Shown here piece by piece: positions 17,576-25,293 of a stretch of DNA of 64,000 nt (position 1 is the stretch's first letter; each line of letters begins with the position of its first letter). A program made the translations under genes and the position numbers. The notes under the pieces were generated by a model that did not search any database, had not been told where the DNA came from, and worked only from the letters and a program-made list of their open reading frames with translations. The stretch is from positions 434,001-498,000 of the forward strand of contig NZ_JBGMWH010000002.1 of the NCBI RefSeq assembly GCF_041514305.1. The letters are read 5' to 3'. Origin of the DNA: Salinarimonas chemoclinalis (GTDB taxonomy: Bacteria > Pseudomonadota > Alphaproteobacteria > Rhizobiales > Beijerinckiaceae).

Positions 17576-18814
17576 TCACCCCGAGATCCGCCGCTCCCAA
17601 TCGTCCACGAGGCGCGTCATCCAGGACGGATGCGGCTCGGGCAGGACGCGCACGAATTCCTCGGGCGCGGGCATCGCCGGATGCGCGTCGCTGACGTCGA
17701 AGGCGGCGCGCTCCTCCGGCGAGAGACGGGAGAGGTCGAGCACGGTGAAGGCGCCGAGGTCGGCGGGGTCCTGCGCCCGGGCCTGCGCCTGCGGCGACAT
17801 CAGGAAGTTCGCGACGACCATCGCGCCCTCCTTGTGCGCGGCGTTGTAGGGGATCGCCACGAAGGACGTGTTGCCGATCGTGCCGTCCTCCAGGAAGAAC
17901 ACCCGGATCGTCTCGGGCAGGCGCCCCTGGATCGCGCCGGCGGCCGCCTCCGCCGGGTTGAAGGTGATGGCGATGTCGATCTCGCCATCGGCGAGGAGCT
18001 GGTTCTGGGCGGGACCGCTCTCGGGGAACTCGGCGCCGGCGCGCCAGAGGTGCGGGCGCAAGCCGTCGTACCAGTCCCAGAGCGGCGCCACCGTCTGCGC
18101 ATAGGTCTCGTCCGTCGCCGGTGCCTGCAGCGCGGCGGGATCGGTGACCAGCTCGACGAGGGCCTGCTTGAGGAAGGTCGCACCCAGGAAGTCGCGCGCC
18201 GTCGGATGCGTCAGCCGCCCGGGGTTGGCCGCGGCCCAGACGAGCATTTCGGGCACGGAGCCCGGCAGCGCGGCGGGGTCGACCGCTTCGGCATCGTAGA
18301 GATACGCCACCTGGGCGACGCGCCAGGGCGCCGCGAGGCCCTCGACCGGCACGGTGAAGTCGACGACGTTGGAGGGCTTCACGACCGTGTCGACGAGCGC
18401 GAAGCTCGGCAGCGCGTCGACGAAGGGGCCGTGAAGCAGTCCCTCGTCCTTCATGGCGAGGAAGTTCGGCCCGTTGATCCAGATCAGATCCACCGCCCCG
18501 CCCGCGTCGCGTCCGGCCGCCTTCTCCGCCAGCACCCGCGAGACCGCCTCGGCGGTGTCGGAGAGCTTGACGTGCACGACCTCGACGCCGTGGCGCGCGC
18601 TCACCTCGTCGCCGACCCAGGCGATGAAGTCGTTCGTCGCCGGGTCGCCGCCCCAGGCGTTCCAGTAGACCGTCTGGCCCTCGGCCGCCTCGAGTATCTC
18701 GGACCAGTCGCGCGTCTCGGCCGCGCCCTGCGCGGCGGCTGGGCCGGCGGCGACGCCGAGGGCGAGGAAGACGCCGAGGGCGACGGGGGCTGTGCGCGGG
18801 CGGGGGTGATGCAT
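17576..18814 (-). CDS. ABC transporter substrate-binding protein (YnjB-like)
   Basis: Periplasmic solute-binding protein of 412 aa. The N-terminus PVALGVFLALGVAAGPAAAQG is a Sec signal peptide with cleavage near residue 29. The mature start TVYWNAWGGDPATNDFIAWVGDE and LIWINGPNFLAMKDEGLLHGPF are typical of the YnjB family (extracellular solute-binding family 1). It is the first gene of the transporter, ahead of permease and ATPase. The ligand cannot be read from sequence. Related transporters take up thiamine, iron or polyamines, and the purine genes downstream suggest another option. Confidence 0.85.
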   Translation of the reverse strand: MHHPRPRTAPVALGVFLALGVAAGPAAAQGAAETRDWSEILEAAEGQTVYWNAWGGDPATNDFIAWVGDEVSARHGVEVVHVKLSDTAEAVSRVLAEKAAGRDAGGAVDLIWINGPNFLAMKDEGLLHGPFVDALPSFALVDTVVKPSNVVDFTVPVEGLAAPWRVAQVAYLYDAEAVDPAALPGSVPEMLVWAAANPGRLTHPTARDFLGATFLKQALVELVTDPAALQAPATDETYAQTVAPLWDWYDGLRPHLWRAGAEFPESGPAQNQLLADGEIDIAITFNPAEAAAGAIQGRLPETIRVFFLEDGTIGNTSFVAIPYNAAHKEGAMVVANFLMSPQAQARAQDPADLGAFTVLDLSRLSPEERAAFDVSDAHPAMPAPEEFVRVLPEPHPSWMTRLVDDWERRISG

Positions 18815-18888
18815 GCGGCTCGTGTCCTCGTCTGCGGGCGTGCGTCCTCCCGTGAGGCGCGCGCGGTCGCTCCGTTGCCTATACGAAG

Positions 18889-18927
18889 CGGAGGCGGCGA
18901 ACGTTACAAGGCTCGCCTCCGTTTTTT
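18889..18927 (+). terminator. Orphan intrinsic terminator pointing along the + strand
   Basis: An 8-bp stem CGGAGGCG (18889-18896) and CGCCTCCG (18914-18921) is followed at once by TTTTTT (18922-18927), a textbook Rho-independent terminator on the + strand. Both neighbouring genes are on the minus strand, so no annotated + transcript ends here. On the minus strand the hairpin has no T-run. It lies in the 122-bp gap between the hydrolase 3' end and the binding-protein start. Confidence 0.65.
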
Positions 18928-18936
18928 CGCGCGCGC

Positions 18937-19914
18937 TCACGCGGCCGGCAGGCGCCCGCTCGTCGCGAGCCCGATCAGCGCGCTCATCCAGGGACCGCGG
19001 ATGGCATCGCTCTCGAGGAAGAGGCAATGCTGCGCCTGGCGGTAGGCGAGGACGCGGCAGGCGGGGATGTTCGCGGCCACGGTCTCGTGCAGGCCCGAAT
19101 CCGTGAAGGCGTCGCGCCCCGCCGAGCCGATCAGCACCGGCACGCCGATGCGCGCGAGCCGCTGCGGCTCGACGACGCGGCGCGCCGAGCGAACGAAGCT
19201 GCGCCCGAAGCCCCAGGTCGCCCCCCCGACGCGGAGGGTCGGGTTCACCTCGGCCCAGCGCTCGAGGATCGCGGCGCGCTCCGGGTCCGAGGAGAGGAGC
19301 GGCCGCAGGCGCGCGCGCCGCTTCCCCTGGCGCTCCCACGGCCCGGCGCCGAGCGCCCAGGATTCGCCGAAGCCGAGCGCGACGACGAGCTCGACCACGA
19401 GCCGCGTCGGGCCCGGCGGCAGCGGGCTGTCGACGCCCACCGCGTAGGCGGGCGCCGAGAGCGCCGCCGCGTCCGCGAGGCCGGGCGCCTCCTCGAGGAA
19501 GCGCGTGGCGAGGTGCCCGCCCATCGAGTGGCCGACGAGCGTCAGCGGCCCGGGCGTCCCGGCGGGCAGGACGATCGTCTCGAGGAAGCGCCGGAGCGCC
19601 CCCACGTGCGCCTCGAAGCCCCAGGCGTGCGCCTTCTCCGGATCGGCGAGATAGCGGCCCGAGCCCCCCTGCCCCGGCCAATCCATGGCGAAGACGGCGA
19701 TGCCCGCAGCGAGCAGATCGCGGATCGTCTCGAAATAGGCCTCGACATACTCCGTGAAGCCCGGCAGCAGCACGACCGTCGCGCGCGCGCCGTCGGGCGC
19801 GACGGCGGCCCAGCGGATCGTCGTGCCGTCGCGGGCGTCGAACGTGGCGAAGGCGATGTCGGCGGGCGCCGTGAAGCGCGCCTGGAGATCGCGCGGGACG
19901 ACGACGTCCGCCAT
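18937..19914 (-). CDS. Alpha/beta hydrolase, lysophospholipase-like
   Basis: Serine hydrolase of 325 aa from the ATG at 19914. The nucleophile elbow is GHSMGG near residue 120, the oxyanion region follows VVLLPGFTEY, and the late HCLFLES segment supplies the catalytic His. The FDARDGTTIRWAAVAPDGARATVVLLPGFTEY start is like monoglyceride lipase or lysophospholipase PldB. An alternative ATG at 19950 would add MVAARGILGARG, but that piece is only the translation of three tandem 18-bp repeats, so the start is uncertain. Substrate is unknown. It follows the nucleotidase gene on the same strand. Confidence 0.85.
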   Translation of the reverse strand: MADVVVPRDLQARFTAPADIAFATFDARDGTTIRWAAVAPDGARATVVLLPGFTEYVEAYFETIRDLLAAGIAVFAMDWPGQGGSGRYLADPEKAHAWGFEAHVGALRRFLETIVLPAGTPGPLTLVGHSMGGHLATRFLEEAPGLADAAALSAPAYAVGVDSPLPPGPTRLVVELVVALGFGESWALGAGPWERQGKRRARLRPLLSSDPERAAILERWAEVNPTLRVGGATWGFGRSFVRSARRVVEPQRLARIGVPVLIGSAGRDAFTDSGLHETVAANIPACRVLAYRQAQHCLFLESDAIRGPWMSALIGLATSGRLPAA

Positions 19915-19965
19915 GCCTCTTGCTCCCAAGATGCCTCTGGCTGCCACCATGCCTCGGGCTCCCCC
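19912..19965. repeat. Three tandem 18-bp repeats across the hydrolase start
   Basis: Three adjacent 18-bp units (19912-19929, 19930-19947, 19948-19965) share the core ATGCCTC-NN-GCT on the + strand; neighbouring units match at 14 of 18 positions. Read on the minus strand each unit ends in GAGGCAT, and two of the three give an in-frame ATG (19950 and 19914). They encode the six-residue repeats MVAARG and ILGARG before MADVVV. Confidence 0.85.
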
Positions 19966-19971
19966 CGATCC

Positions 19972-20715
19972 TCAGGTTCCGACCTCGCCCGTGAGGAAGG
20001 ACGCGAGGTCGTCGGTGATGTAGTCGATGTGCGGCTCCTCCACCGCCTCCTGCTCGAAGGCGTCGCGGAACGGGTCCGTGGTGCGCGGCACGACGAGCGT
20101 CGTCGTCATGCCGAGGTCGTGGGGCGCGCGCAGGTTCTTGGCGATGTCCTCGAACATCGCCGCCTTGGCGGGGTCGACGGCGTAGCGCTTCAGGAAGATC
20201 TCGTACGCCTCGCGGTTGGGCTTGGGCGTGAAGTTCGCATCGGCGAGGTCGAACACGTCCTCGAAATGGTCGAGGATGCCGATCTTCGCCGCCACCGCCT
20301 CGGCGTGCCTGCGCGAGCCGTTGGTGAGGATGAGCCGGCGTCCGGGCAGCCGCTCGATTGCGGCACCCAGCGCCGCGTTCAGCTCGATGTGGCGGTGGTC
20401 GATGTCGTGGACGAAATCCATGAAGGCGTGCGGGTCGATGGCGTGCTCGGTCATCAGCGCCCGCAGGGTCGTACCGTACCTGTGATAGTAGTGCTTCTGC
20501 AGGGCGCGTGCCGAGATCCCGTCGATGCCGAACAGGTTCGCCACGAACAGCGTGATGCGCTCGTCGATCTGCGGCCAGACCTGCGCCTCGTGCGAATAGA
20601 GCGTGTTGTCGAGATCGAAGATCCACGTCTCGACATGGCCGAACCCCCGCGCGTCCGGGGCGACGAAGTGGCGGCGATCGGCCCGCGCTGCGGAGGGGGA
20701 AGGTATGTGTCTCAT
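19972..20715 (-). CDS. HAD-family pyrimidine 5'-nucleotidase
   Basis: Haloacid-dehalogenase-fold phosphatase of 247 aa. Motif I is WIFDLDNTLYS (both catalytic Asp present), motif II is LILTNGS, the lysine segment is NFTPKPNREAYE, and motif IV is MFEDIAKNL. This pattern matches the pyrimidine 5'-nucleotidase subgroup. The N-terminal 29 residues before VETWIFDLD are longer than usual, and no other in-frame start exists closer to motif I. The start codon lies only nine bases after the T-run of the argB terminator. Substrate preference is inferred from the subgroup. Confidence 0.85.
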   Translation of the reverse strand: MRHIPSPSAARADRRHFVAPDARGFGHVETWIFDLDNTLYSHEAQVWPQIDERITLFVANLFGIDGISARALQKHYYHRYGTTLRALMTEHAIDPHAFMDFVHDIDHRHIELNAALGAAIERLPGRRLILTNGSRRHAEAVAAKIGILDHFEDVFDLADANFTPKPNREAYEIFLKRYAVDPAKAAMFEDIAKNLRAPHDLGMTTTLVVPRTTDPFRDAFEQEAVEEPHIDYITDDLASFLTGEVGT

Positions 20716-20724
20716 GTCCCGACG

Positions 20725-20746
20725 AAAAAGGGGCCGGTGCGGCCCC
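20725..20746 (-). terminator. Intrinsic terminator of argB
   Basis: On the minus strand a GGGGCC-gcacc-GGCCCC hairpin is followed by TTTTT. It lies 54 bp downstream of the argB stop (20800) and immediately before the nucleotidase start (20715). This is a standard Rho-independent signal. Confidence 0.85.
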
Positions 20747-20799
20747 TCCTCAATGTAGCGCGGATGGCGCGGGATTGCGAGGGCGCGGCGCGCGCGCCG

Positions 20800-21708
20800 T
20801 CACGTCCGGCGGATCAGCGTCCCCGCGCCGTGGTCGGTGAACAGCTCGAGCAGCACCGCGTGGGGCACCTTGCCGTCGAGGATGACCACCGCCTCGACGC
20901 CCTGCTCGATGGCGTAGATGCAGGTCTCGACCTTCGGGATCATGCCCGCGGTGATCGTGCCGTCGGCGATGAGGCGGCGGCAATCGTCGACCGTCATCTC
21001 GGGGATGAGTTGCTTGTTCTTGTCGAGCACGCCCGGCACGTCCGTCAGCAGCAGCAGCCGCTTGGCGTGCATCGCGCCGGCGATGGCGCCGGCGAAGGTA
21101 TCCGCGTTGACGTTGTATGTCTGCCCCCCGTCGCCCACCGCGACCGGCGCCAGCACGGGGATCAGCTCGGCCTTGAGCACCGCGTCGAGGATCTGGCGGT
21201 TGACGTGGTCCGGCTCGCCGACGAAGCCGAGATCGACCACCTTCTCGATGTTCGAATCGGGGTCGACCACCGTGCGCGTCACCTTGCGGGCGTGGACCAT
21301 GTTGCCGTCCTTGCCGCACAGGCCGATCGCCTTGCCGCCCTCCGCCGCGATCCAGCCGACGATCTGCTTGTTGATCGAGCCCGCGAGCACCATCTCGACG
21401 ATCTCGACGGTGGCCTTGTCCGTGACCCGCAGGCCCGCCTGGAACTCGCTCTCGATGCCCAGCCGCGTCAGCATCGAGCCGATCTGCGGCCCGCCGCCGT
21501 GGACGACGATGGGCTTCAAGCCCGACTGCTCCAGCAGAACGATGTCCTCGGCGAAGTCCTCGGCCGCCGCCTGGTCGCCCATGGCGTGGCCACCGTACTT
21601 GATGACGACGACCTCCTCGTCGTAGCGCTGCATGTGCGGCAGGGCCTGGACGAGGATCTCGGCGCGCTCGTGCGCGGAGGGGCTGGGGTCGGGGGTCTTC
21701 TCGGTCAT
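20800..21708 (-). CDS. argB: Acetylglutamate kinase
   Basis: Second step of arginine synthesis: phosphorylation of N-acetyl-L-glutamate (302 aa, usual length for alphaproteobacteria). Seen are the nucleotide-binding VVIKYGGHAMG, the substrate-binding VVHGGGPQIG, LTDVPGVLD, and the C-terminal region VETCIYAIEQGVEAVVILDGKVPHAVLLELFT. An N-terminal helix of about 25 residues before the kinase fold is typical of arginine-inhibited hexameric forms, so feedback control by arginine is likely. A good terminator follows. Confidence 0.96.
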   Translation of the reverse strand: MTEKTPDPSPSAHERAEILVQALPHMQRYDEEVVVIKYGGHAMGDQAAAEDFAEDIVLLEQSGLKPIVVHGGGPQIGSMLTRLGIESEFQAGLRVTDKATVEIVEMVLAGSINKQIVGWIAAEGGKAIGLCGKDGNMVHARKVTRTVVDPDSNIEKVVDLGFVGEPDHVNRQILDAVLKAELIPVLAPVAVGDGGQTYNVNADTFAGAIAGAMHAKRLLLLTDVPGVLDKNKQLIPEMTVDDCRRLIADGTITAGMIPKVETCIYAIEQGVEAVVILDGKVPHAVLLELFTDHGAGTLIRRT

Positions 21709-21803
21709 GGCGGCGGTGGTCCGGCGGTTCGAGCGTCAGGTGCTGGCGGGCTTCTAATGCGAAATGCGGCGCGAGGGTAGGCCCACTTCATGGTTCCGGC
21801 CCC

Positions 21804-22019
21804 CGAGGGGAGGAGTCCGCACGCAGCGCGGGCGATGGGGCCGTTGCGATGCTTGGGCGAGCCGGCCCGCCGACTTCCCCACCCTCCGTCCTTCGGCCGT
21901 CGTCCTCCCCTGCGGGGAGGAAGCGGTCGGCGGCCTGCATCGGCCGTTCGCGACATGCGCAACCCCGGATCCTTCCCGGAGGGGAGGAGTCCGCGCGGCA
22001 CGCGCGGGCGGCGGGGCCT
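21804..22019. repeat. Composite repeat region between argB and the DUF423 gene
   Basis: The 364-bp gap contains no credible gene. Two direct copies of a GAGGGGAGGAGTCCGC unit with GC-rich tails lie at 21804-21842 and 21978-22019. Between them is an inverted relative, GTCCTCCCCTGCGGGGAGG, at 21899-21917. The inverted piece nearly repeats the hairpin at 2299-2318. The pattern suggests nested insertion of dispersed palindromic repeats. Confidence 0.65.
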
Positions 22020-22072
22020 TTGGGATGGATCGTGCCGGTGCGTTCAGGGTGGTGCGAAACGCGTCCGACGCC

Positions 22073-22432
22073 TCACCGCCGCACGAACGCCGCCACCCCG
22101 AGCGCCAGCCATCCGAGCATCAGGAGCACGCCTCCCGTCGGCGCGGCGTTGGCGAACAGCGCGCGTCCCTCCAAGGCGCGCAGCGCGAGGTCGCCGCAGA
22201 ACAGCGCGAGGCCCGCGACCAGGAGCCACCCGGCCAGGAGGCCCGCCTTGCGGCCGACGTGGGCGCCCAGGATCAGCGCGGAGATCCCCACCAGTGCGGC
22301 CGCGTGGAAGAGCAGGAAGGAGGCCGAAACCTCCAGCGTGCCGCCTCCCGCCCTGTGCGTCGCCATCGCCGAGAAGGCGACGCCGAGGAGCCCGGCCAGC
22401 GCGCCGGCCGCGAGGAGCAGGCGTTCCGCCAT
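22073..22432 (-). CDS. DUF423 small membrane protein
   Basis: 119-aa inner-membrane protein with four predicted helices. The N-terminus GALAGLLGVAFSAMATH and the closing PTGGVLLMLGWLALGVAAF are the DUF423 (YgdD-like) signature, and the usual length is about 120 residues. Function of the family is not known. It sits 3 bp downstream of the engB stop on the same strand, so it is probably co-transcribed with engB. Confidence 0.85.
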   Translation of the reverse strand: MAERLLLAAGALAGLLGVAFSAMATHRAGGGTLEVSASFLLFHAAALVGISALILGAHVGRKAGLLAGWLLVAGLALFCGDLALRALEGRALFANAAPTGGVLLMLGWLALGVAAFVRR

Positions 22433-22435
22433 GAT

Positions 22436-23152
22436 TCAGGCCTCGGGCCGGATCGCCGGCAGCGCGACGCCCCGCTCCGCCAGCAGCTGCGCGATCGCCG
22501 CGCGAAGCTCGGAGATCCCCTCCGCCGAGCGGCTGGACGTGACGAGCACCCGCGGATGCGCGGCCGGGCGCCGGGCGATCTGCTCGCCGGTACGGGCGAC
22601 GACGGCGTCGAGCTCGGCCTTCTTCGGCGCGTCGGCCTTGGTGAGCACGATCTGGTAGGACACCGCCGCCTTGTCGAGCATGTCCATGATCTCGGAATCG
22701 TTCGGCTTGATGCCGTGGCGGGCGTCGATCAAGAGCAGGATGCGGGCGAGGTTGGCGCGCCCGCGCAGGTAGTCGCGTACGAGCTGCGTCCAGGCCGCGA
22801 CCTTCTGCTTGGAGACGGCCGCGTAGCCGTATCCCGGCATGTCGACGAGCGTGAACAGCCCGCCCACGTCGAAGAAGATCAGCTGCTGGGTACGCCCGGG
22901 CGTGTGCGACGTGCGCGCGAGCGCGTTGCGCCCGGTGAGCGCGTTGACGAGGCTCGACTTGCCGACGTTCGAGCGTCCCGCGAAGGCGATCTCGAGCCCC
23001 TCCATCGGCGGCAGCGAGTCGGACTTGTCGGCCGCGGTGCGGAACGCCGCCTCGCGCGCGAAGACCTTGCGGCCGGCCTCGCCGTAGTCCGGCTCCGTCG
23101 GGGCCTCTCCCGCGCCGGCCCGTGATGCGTCGCTGTCGCTCGTCTCGCTCAT
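22436..23152 (-). CDS. engB: Ribosome biogenesis GTPase YihA/EngB
   Basis: Essential-type GTPase of the TRAFAC class needed for large-subunit assembly and cell division (238 aa). G1 is GRSNVGKSS, G3 is DMPGYG, G4 is TKAD, and the switch I region around SHTPGRTQ is conserved. The start is the ATG at 23152 before SETSDSDAS; a longer frame upstream has no family similarity. The extra 40 or so acidic residues before the G domain are common in alphaproteobacteria. Confidence 0.94.
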   Translation of the reverse strand: MSETSDSDASRAGAGEAPTEPDYGEAGRKVFAREAAFRTAADKSDSLPPMEGLEIAFAGRSNVGKSSLVNALTGRNALARTSHTPGRTQQLIFFDVGGLFTLVDMPGYGYAAVSKQKVAAWTQLVRDYLRGRANLARILLLIDARHGIKPNDSEIMDMLDKAAVSYQIVLTKADAPKKAELDAVVARTGEQIARRPAAHPRVLVTSSRSAEGISELRAAIAQLLAERGVALPAIRPEA

Positions 23153-23205
23153 GCGCCCCTGATGCGAGAATTCGGCGCCGGGCGCAAGGTCCGGCGCGCG
23201 GCGCG

Positions 23206-23721
23206 TCATCGCGCCGCGAGCGCCTGACCGCCCGCCTCGTCCGCCATCGCCGCGACGTCCGGCCCCGGCTCGTCCTTCACCGTGCGGGTGACGATGTAGG
23301 TGAAGTAGCGGTCGATGCCGATCTGGCGCTCCAAGAGCCCGTCGACGAGGCGCTGGTAGGCGTCGATGTCGCGGGTGACGACCTTGAGCACGTAGTCCAC
23401 ACCGCCGCCGACGGACCAGCACGAGACGATCTCCGGCGTCGCTCTCACCGCCCGCTCGAAGCGCTCGAAATCCGCCCGGCGGTGGGCGCCGAGCGTCACC
23501 TCCATCATCACCGTGGCCGCGGAGAGCCCGAGCCCCTTGAGCGAGACGCGGGCATGGTAGCCCGTGACGATCCCGGCCTTCTCGAGGCGATCAAGCCGGT
23601 TCCAGCACGGCGTCGGCGACAGGCCGACGGCCTCGGCGAGCGCGAGCTTGGTGATCCGCCCGTTGCGCTGAACCGCGGCGAGGATGCGCAGGTCGACGGC
23701 GTCGAGCTTCGGAGGCCTCAT
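23206..23721 (-). CDS. Lrp/AsnC-family regulator of the ectoine locus (AsnR/DoeX-like)
   Basis: 171-aa feast/famine regulator. The N-terminal winged helix LDAVDLRILAAVQRNGRITKLALAEAVGLSPTPCWNRLDRLEKAGIV is textbook Lrp, followed by the effector-binding RAM domain (EVTLGAHRRADFERFERAVRATPEIVSCWSVGGGVDYVLKVV). It is divergent from the MocR-type regulator with 64 bp between them. An AsnC/Lrp gene accompanies ectoine catabolic genes in many bacteria (AsnR in Ruegeria, DoeX in Halomonas), so that role is inferred from position. No substrate can be read directly. Confidence 0.85.
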   Translation of the reverse strand: MRPPKLDAVDLRILAAVQRNGRITKLALAEAVGLSPTPCWNRLDRLEKAGIVTGYHARVSLKGLGLSAATVMMEVTLGAHRRADFERFERAVRATPEIVSCWSVGGGVDYVLKVVTRDIDAYQRLVDGLLERQIGIDRYFTYIVTRTVKDEPGPDVAAMADEAGGQALAAR

Positions 23722-23755
23722 CGTGTCGCCCGTCCCCGCAGGAAAGTCCTTGCCG

Positions 23756-23793
23756 ATTGAACTGACTTAAACGACAATTGAACTCATGACAAT
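23756..23793. promoter_or_regulatory. Candidate EnuR/AsnR operator between divergent regulators
   Basis: This AT-rich spot in the 64-bp divergent promoter holds ATTGAACT twice (23756-23763 and 23777-23784), 21 bp apart. Next to it, TCATGACAAT (23784-23793) overlaps the enuR ATG. The reverse complement, ATTGTCATGA, occurs exactly upstream of ehuA at 25206-25215. A shared 10-mer at both promoters of one locus is the expected mark of a common regulator. Confidence 0.55.
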
Positions 23794-25171
23794 CTGGCGC
23801 CCCGACCCATCCACACTCGCGCGTCCCGTCTACGCCTCGCTCGCCGACCAGATCGCCCGCGCGATCGCCGACGGCGTGCTCGCCGACGGCACGCAGCTGC
23901 CCGTCCAACGCAGGCTCGCCGACGAGCTCGGCATCGCCGTGCAGACGGTCGGCCGCGCCTACGAGGAGCTCGCCCGCCGCGGGCTCGCCGCCGGGGAGAC
24001 CGGACGTGGCACCTTCGTGCGCAGCCTCAAGCGCGAGCCGGAGCCGCCCTACCTCCCCGAGCGGCTCAACGAGCTCATCGACCTCTCCATCCTCAAGCCG
24101 ATCTGCGAGCCGATCCACCTCGAGCGCATGAAGGCCGCGCTCGCCCGGCTCTCGCAGGACGTGCCGGCGAGCGCCGTGCTCTCGTTTCGCCCCAACGTCG
24201 TCTTTCCCCGCCATCGCGCGGTGGCCGCCGACTGGCTGCGCGGCTGCGGCCTCGACGTCTCGCCGCTCAACGTGACGGTGACGAACGGCGCCACCCCGGC
24301 GCAGACGATCGCGCTCATGAGCACGGCCCCGCCCGGCTCAGCCGTCGGCACGGAGGCGATCGGGCACCACACGCTGATGCCGCTCGCCGGCTATCTCGGG
24401 CTCAAGCTCGTCGGGATCGCGATCGACGAGGAGGGCATGATCCCCGAGGCGCTCGACCGCGCCTGCGTGGAGCACGATCTGAGGTCCGTCTTCGTCCAGC
24501 CGACCGTCATCAACCCCTGCGCGACGCTGATGAGCGAGGACCGGCGCGCCGCCCTCGTCGCCGTCGCGCGCCGCCGCGACCTCGCGCTCATCGAGAACGA
24601 TCCGCTCGGGCCGATCGTCGAGCGGCGCCCGCCGCCGCTCGCCCGCCTCGCGCCGGAGCGCACGCTCTACGTGACGAGTTTCAGCAAGATCGTCATGCCG
24701 GGCCTTCGCATCGGCTACCTCGCGGTGCCCGACCGCTTCGTCGCCGCCGCCGCCAACCGGCATCTCGTCACGATGTGGATGGCGACGCCGCTGATGGCGG
24801 AGATCGCCTCGAGCTGGGTCGCGGACGGCACCGCGATGGAGCTCGTGCGCTGGCAGCGCCGGGCGATCCACACCCGACACGGGATCGTCGCCGACGCGCT
24901 CGCCGGCATCGCCTACCGCGCCCATCCCGAGAGCCTGCACGTGTGGGTGCCGCTGCCGGAGGCGCACGGGGAGAGCGCCTTCGTCAGCCAGGCGCGGGCG
25001 CAGGGCGTCGCCATCGCGCCCGGCCAGAGCTTCCGCATCGGCGAGGCGCCTCTGGCGCCGAGCGTGCGGATATCGCTCGGCTCGACGGATGCCGCCCAAT
25101 TGCGCACCGGCCTCGCCCAGGTCGCGCACCTGATCCACGCCGCGCCGGAGCCGGCGATGCTCGCGATCTGA
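23786..25171 (+). CDS. enuR: MocR-type PLP-dependent regulator of ectoine catabolism
   Basis: 461-aa GntR/aminotransferase fusion. Residues 1-80 form a GntR winged helix (ADQIARAIADGVLADGTQLPVQRRLADELGIAVQTVGRAYEELARRGL), and the rest is a fold-type I aminotransferase domain. The PLP-binding lysine is in TSFSKIVMPGLRIGYL, residue 301. EnuR of Ruegeria pomeroyi, a repressor whose bound PLP reacts with ectoine-derived ligands (ADABA and DABA), carries its PLP lysine at almost the same position. Direct linkage to ehuABCD-eutABC-doeAB supports this identity. It is divergent from an AsnC-type regulator, and an operator candidate overlaps its start. Confidence 0.88.
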   Translation: MTIWRPDPSTLARPVYASLADQIARAIADGVLADGTQLPVQRRLADELGIAVQTVGRAYEELARRGLAAGETGRGTFVRSLKREPEPPYLPERLNELIDLSILKPICEPIHLERMKAALARLSQDVPASAVLSFRPNVVFPRHRAVAADWLRGCGLDVSPLNVTVTNGATPAQTIALMSTAPPGSAVGTEAIGHHTLMPLAGYLGLKLVGIAIDEEGMIPEALDRACVEHDLRSVFVQPTVINPCATLMSEDRRAALVAVARRRDLALIENDPLGPIVERRPPPLARLAPERTLYVTSFSKIVMPGLRIGYLAVPDRFVAAAANRHLVTMWMATPLMAEIASSWVADGTAMELVRWQRRAIHTRHGIVADALAGIAYRAHPESLHVWVPLPEAHGESAFVSQARAQGVAIAPGQSFRIGEAPLAPSVRISLGSTDAAQLRTGLAQVAHLIHAAPEPAMLAI

Positions 25172-25205
25172 GCGGAACGCCTGCGAGAAACGCAGTCGCA
25201 GCTAA

Positions 25206-25240
25206 ATTGTCATGATTTTATTTTGCACATTGACATGACA
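25206..25240 (+). promoter_or_regulatory. Candidate EnuR operator and promoter region of ehuA
   Basis: The 122-bp gap before ehuA contains an AT-rich core with ATTGTCATGA (25206-25215) and ATTGACATGA (25229-25238), 23 bp apart, about two helical turns. The first is an exact inverted copy of the 10-mer at the enuR start. The second includes a perfect TTGACA. No convincing -10 was found at the right distance, so the promoter itself is not placed. Confidence 0.55.
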
Positions 25241-25293
25241 TTACCCGAGCGTCACGGTCGGGCGTCTCATCGCAGGACAGCGAGGCGCCTTCC

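Noticed and set aside
25230..25235. TTGACA as the -35 of ehuA
   Set aside because: It is a perfect hexamer, but no -10-like sequence stands 16-18 bp downstream. It is more likely part of the repeated operator-like motif.
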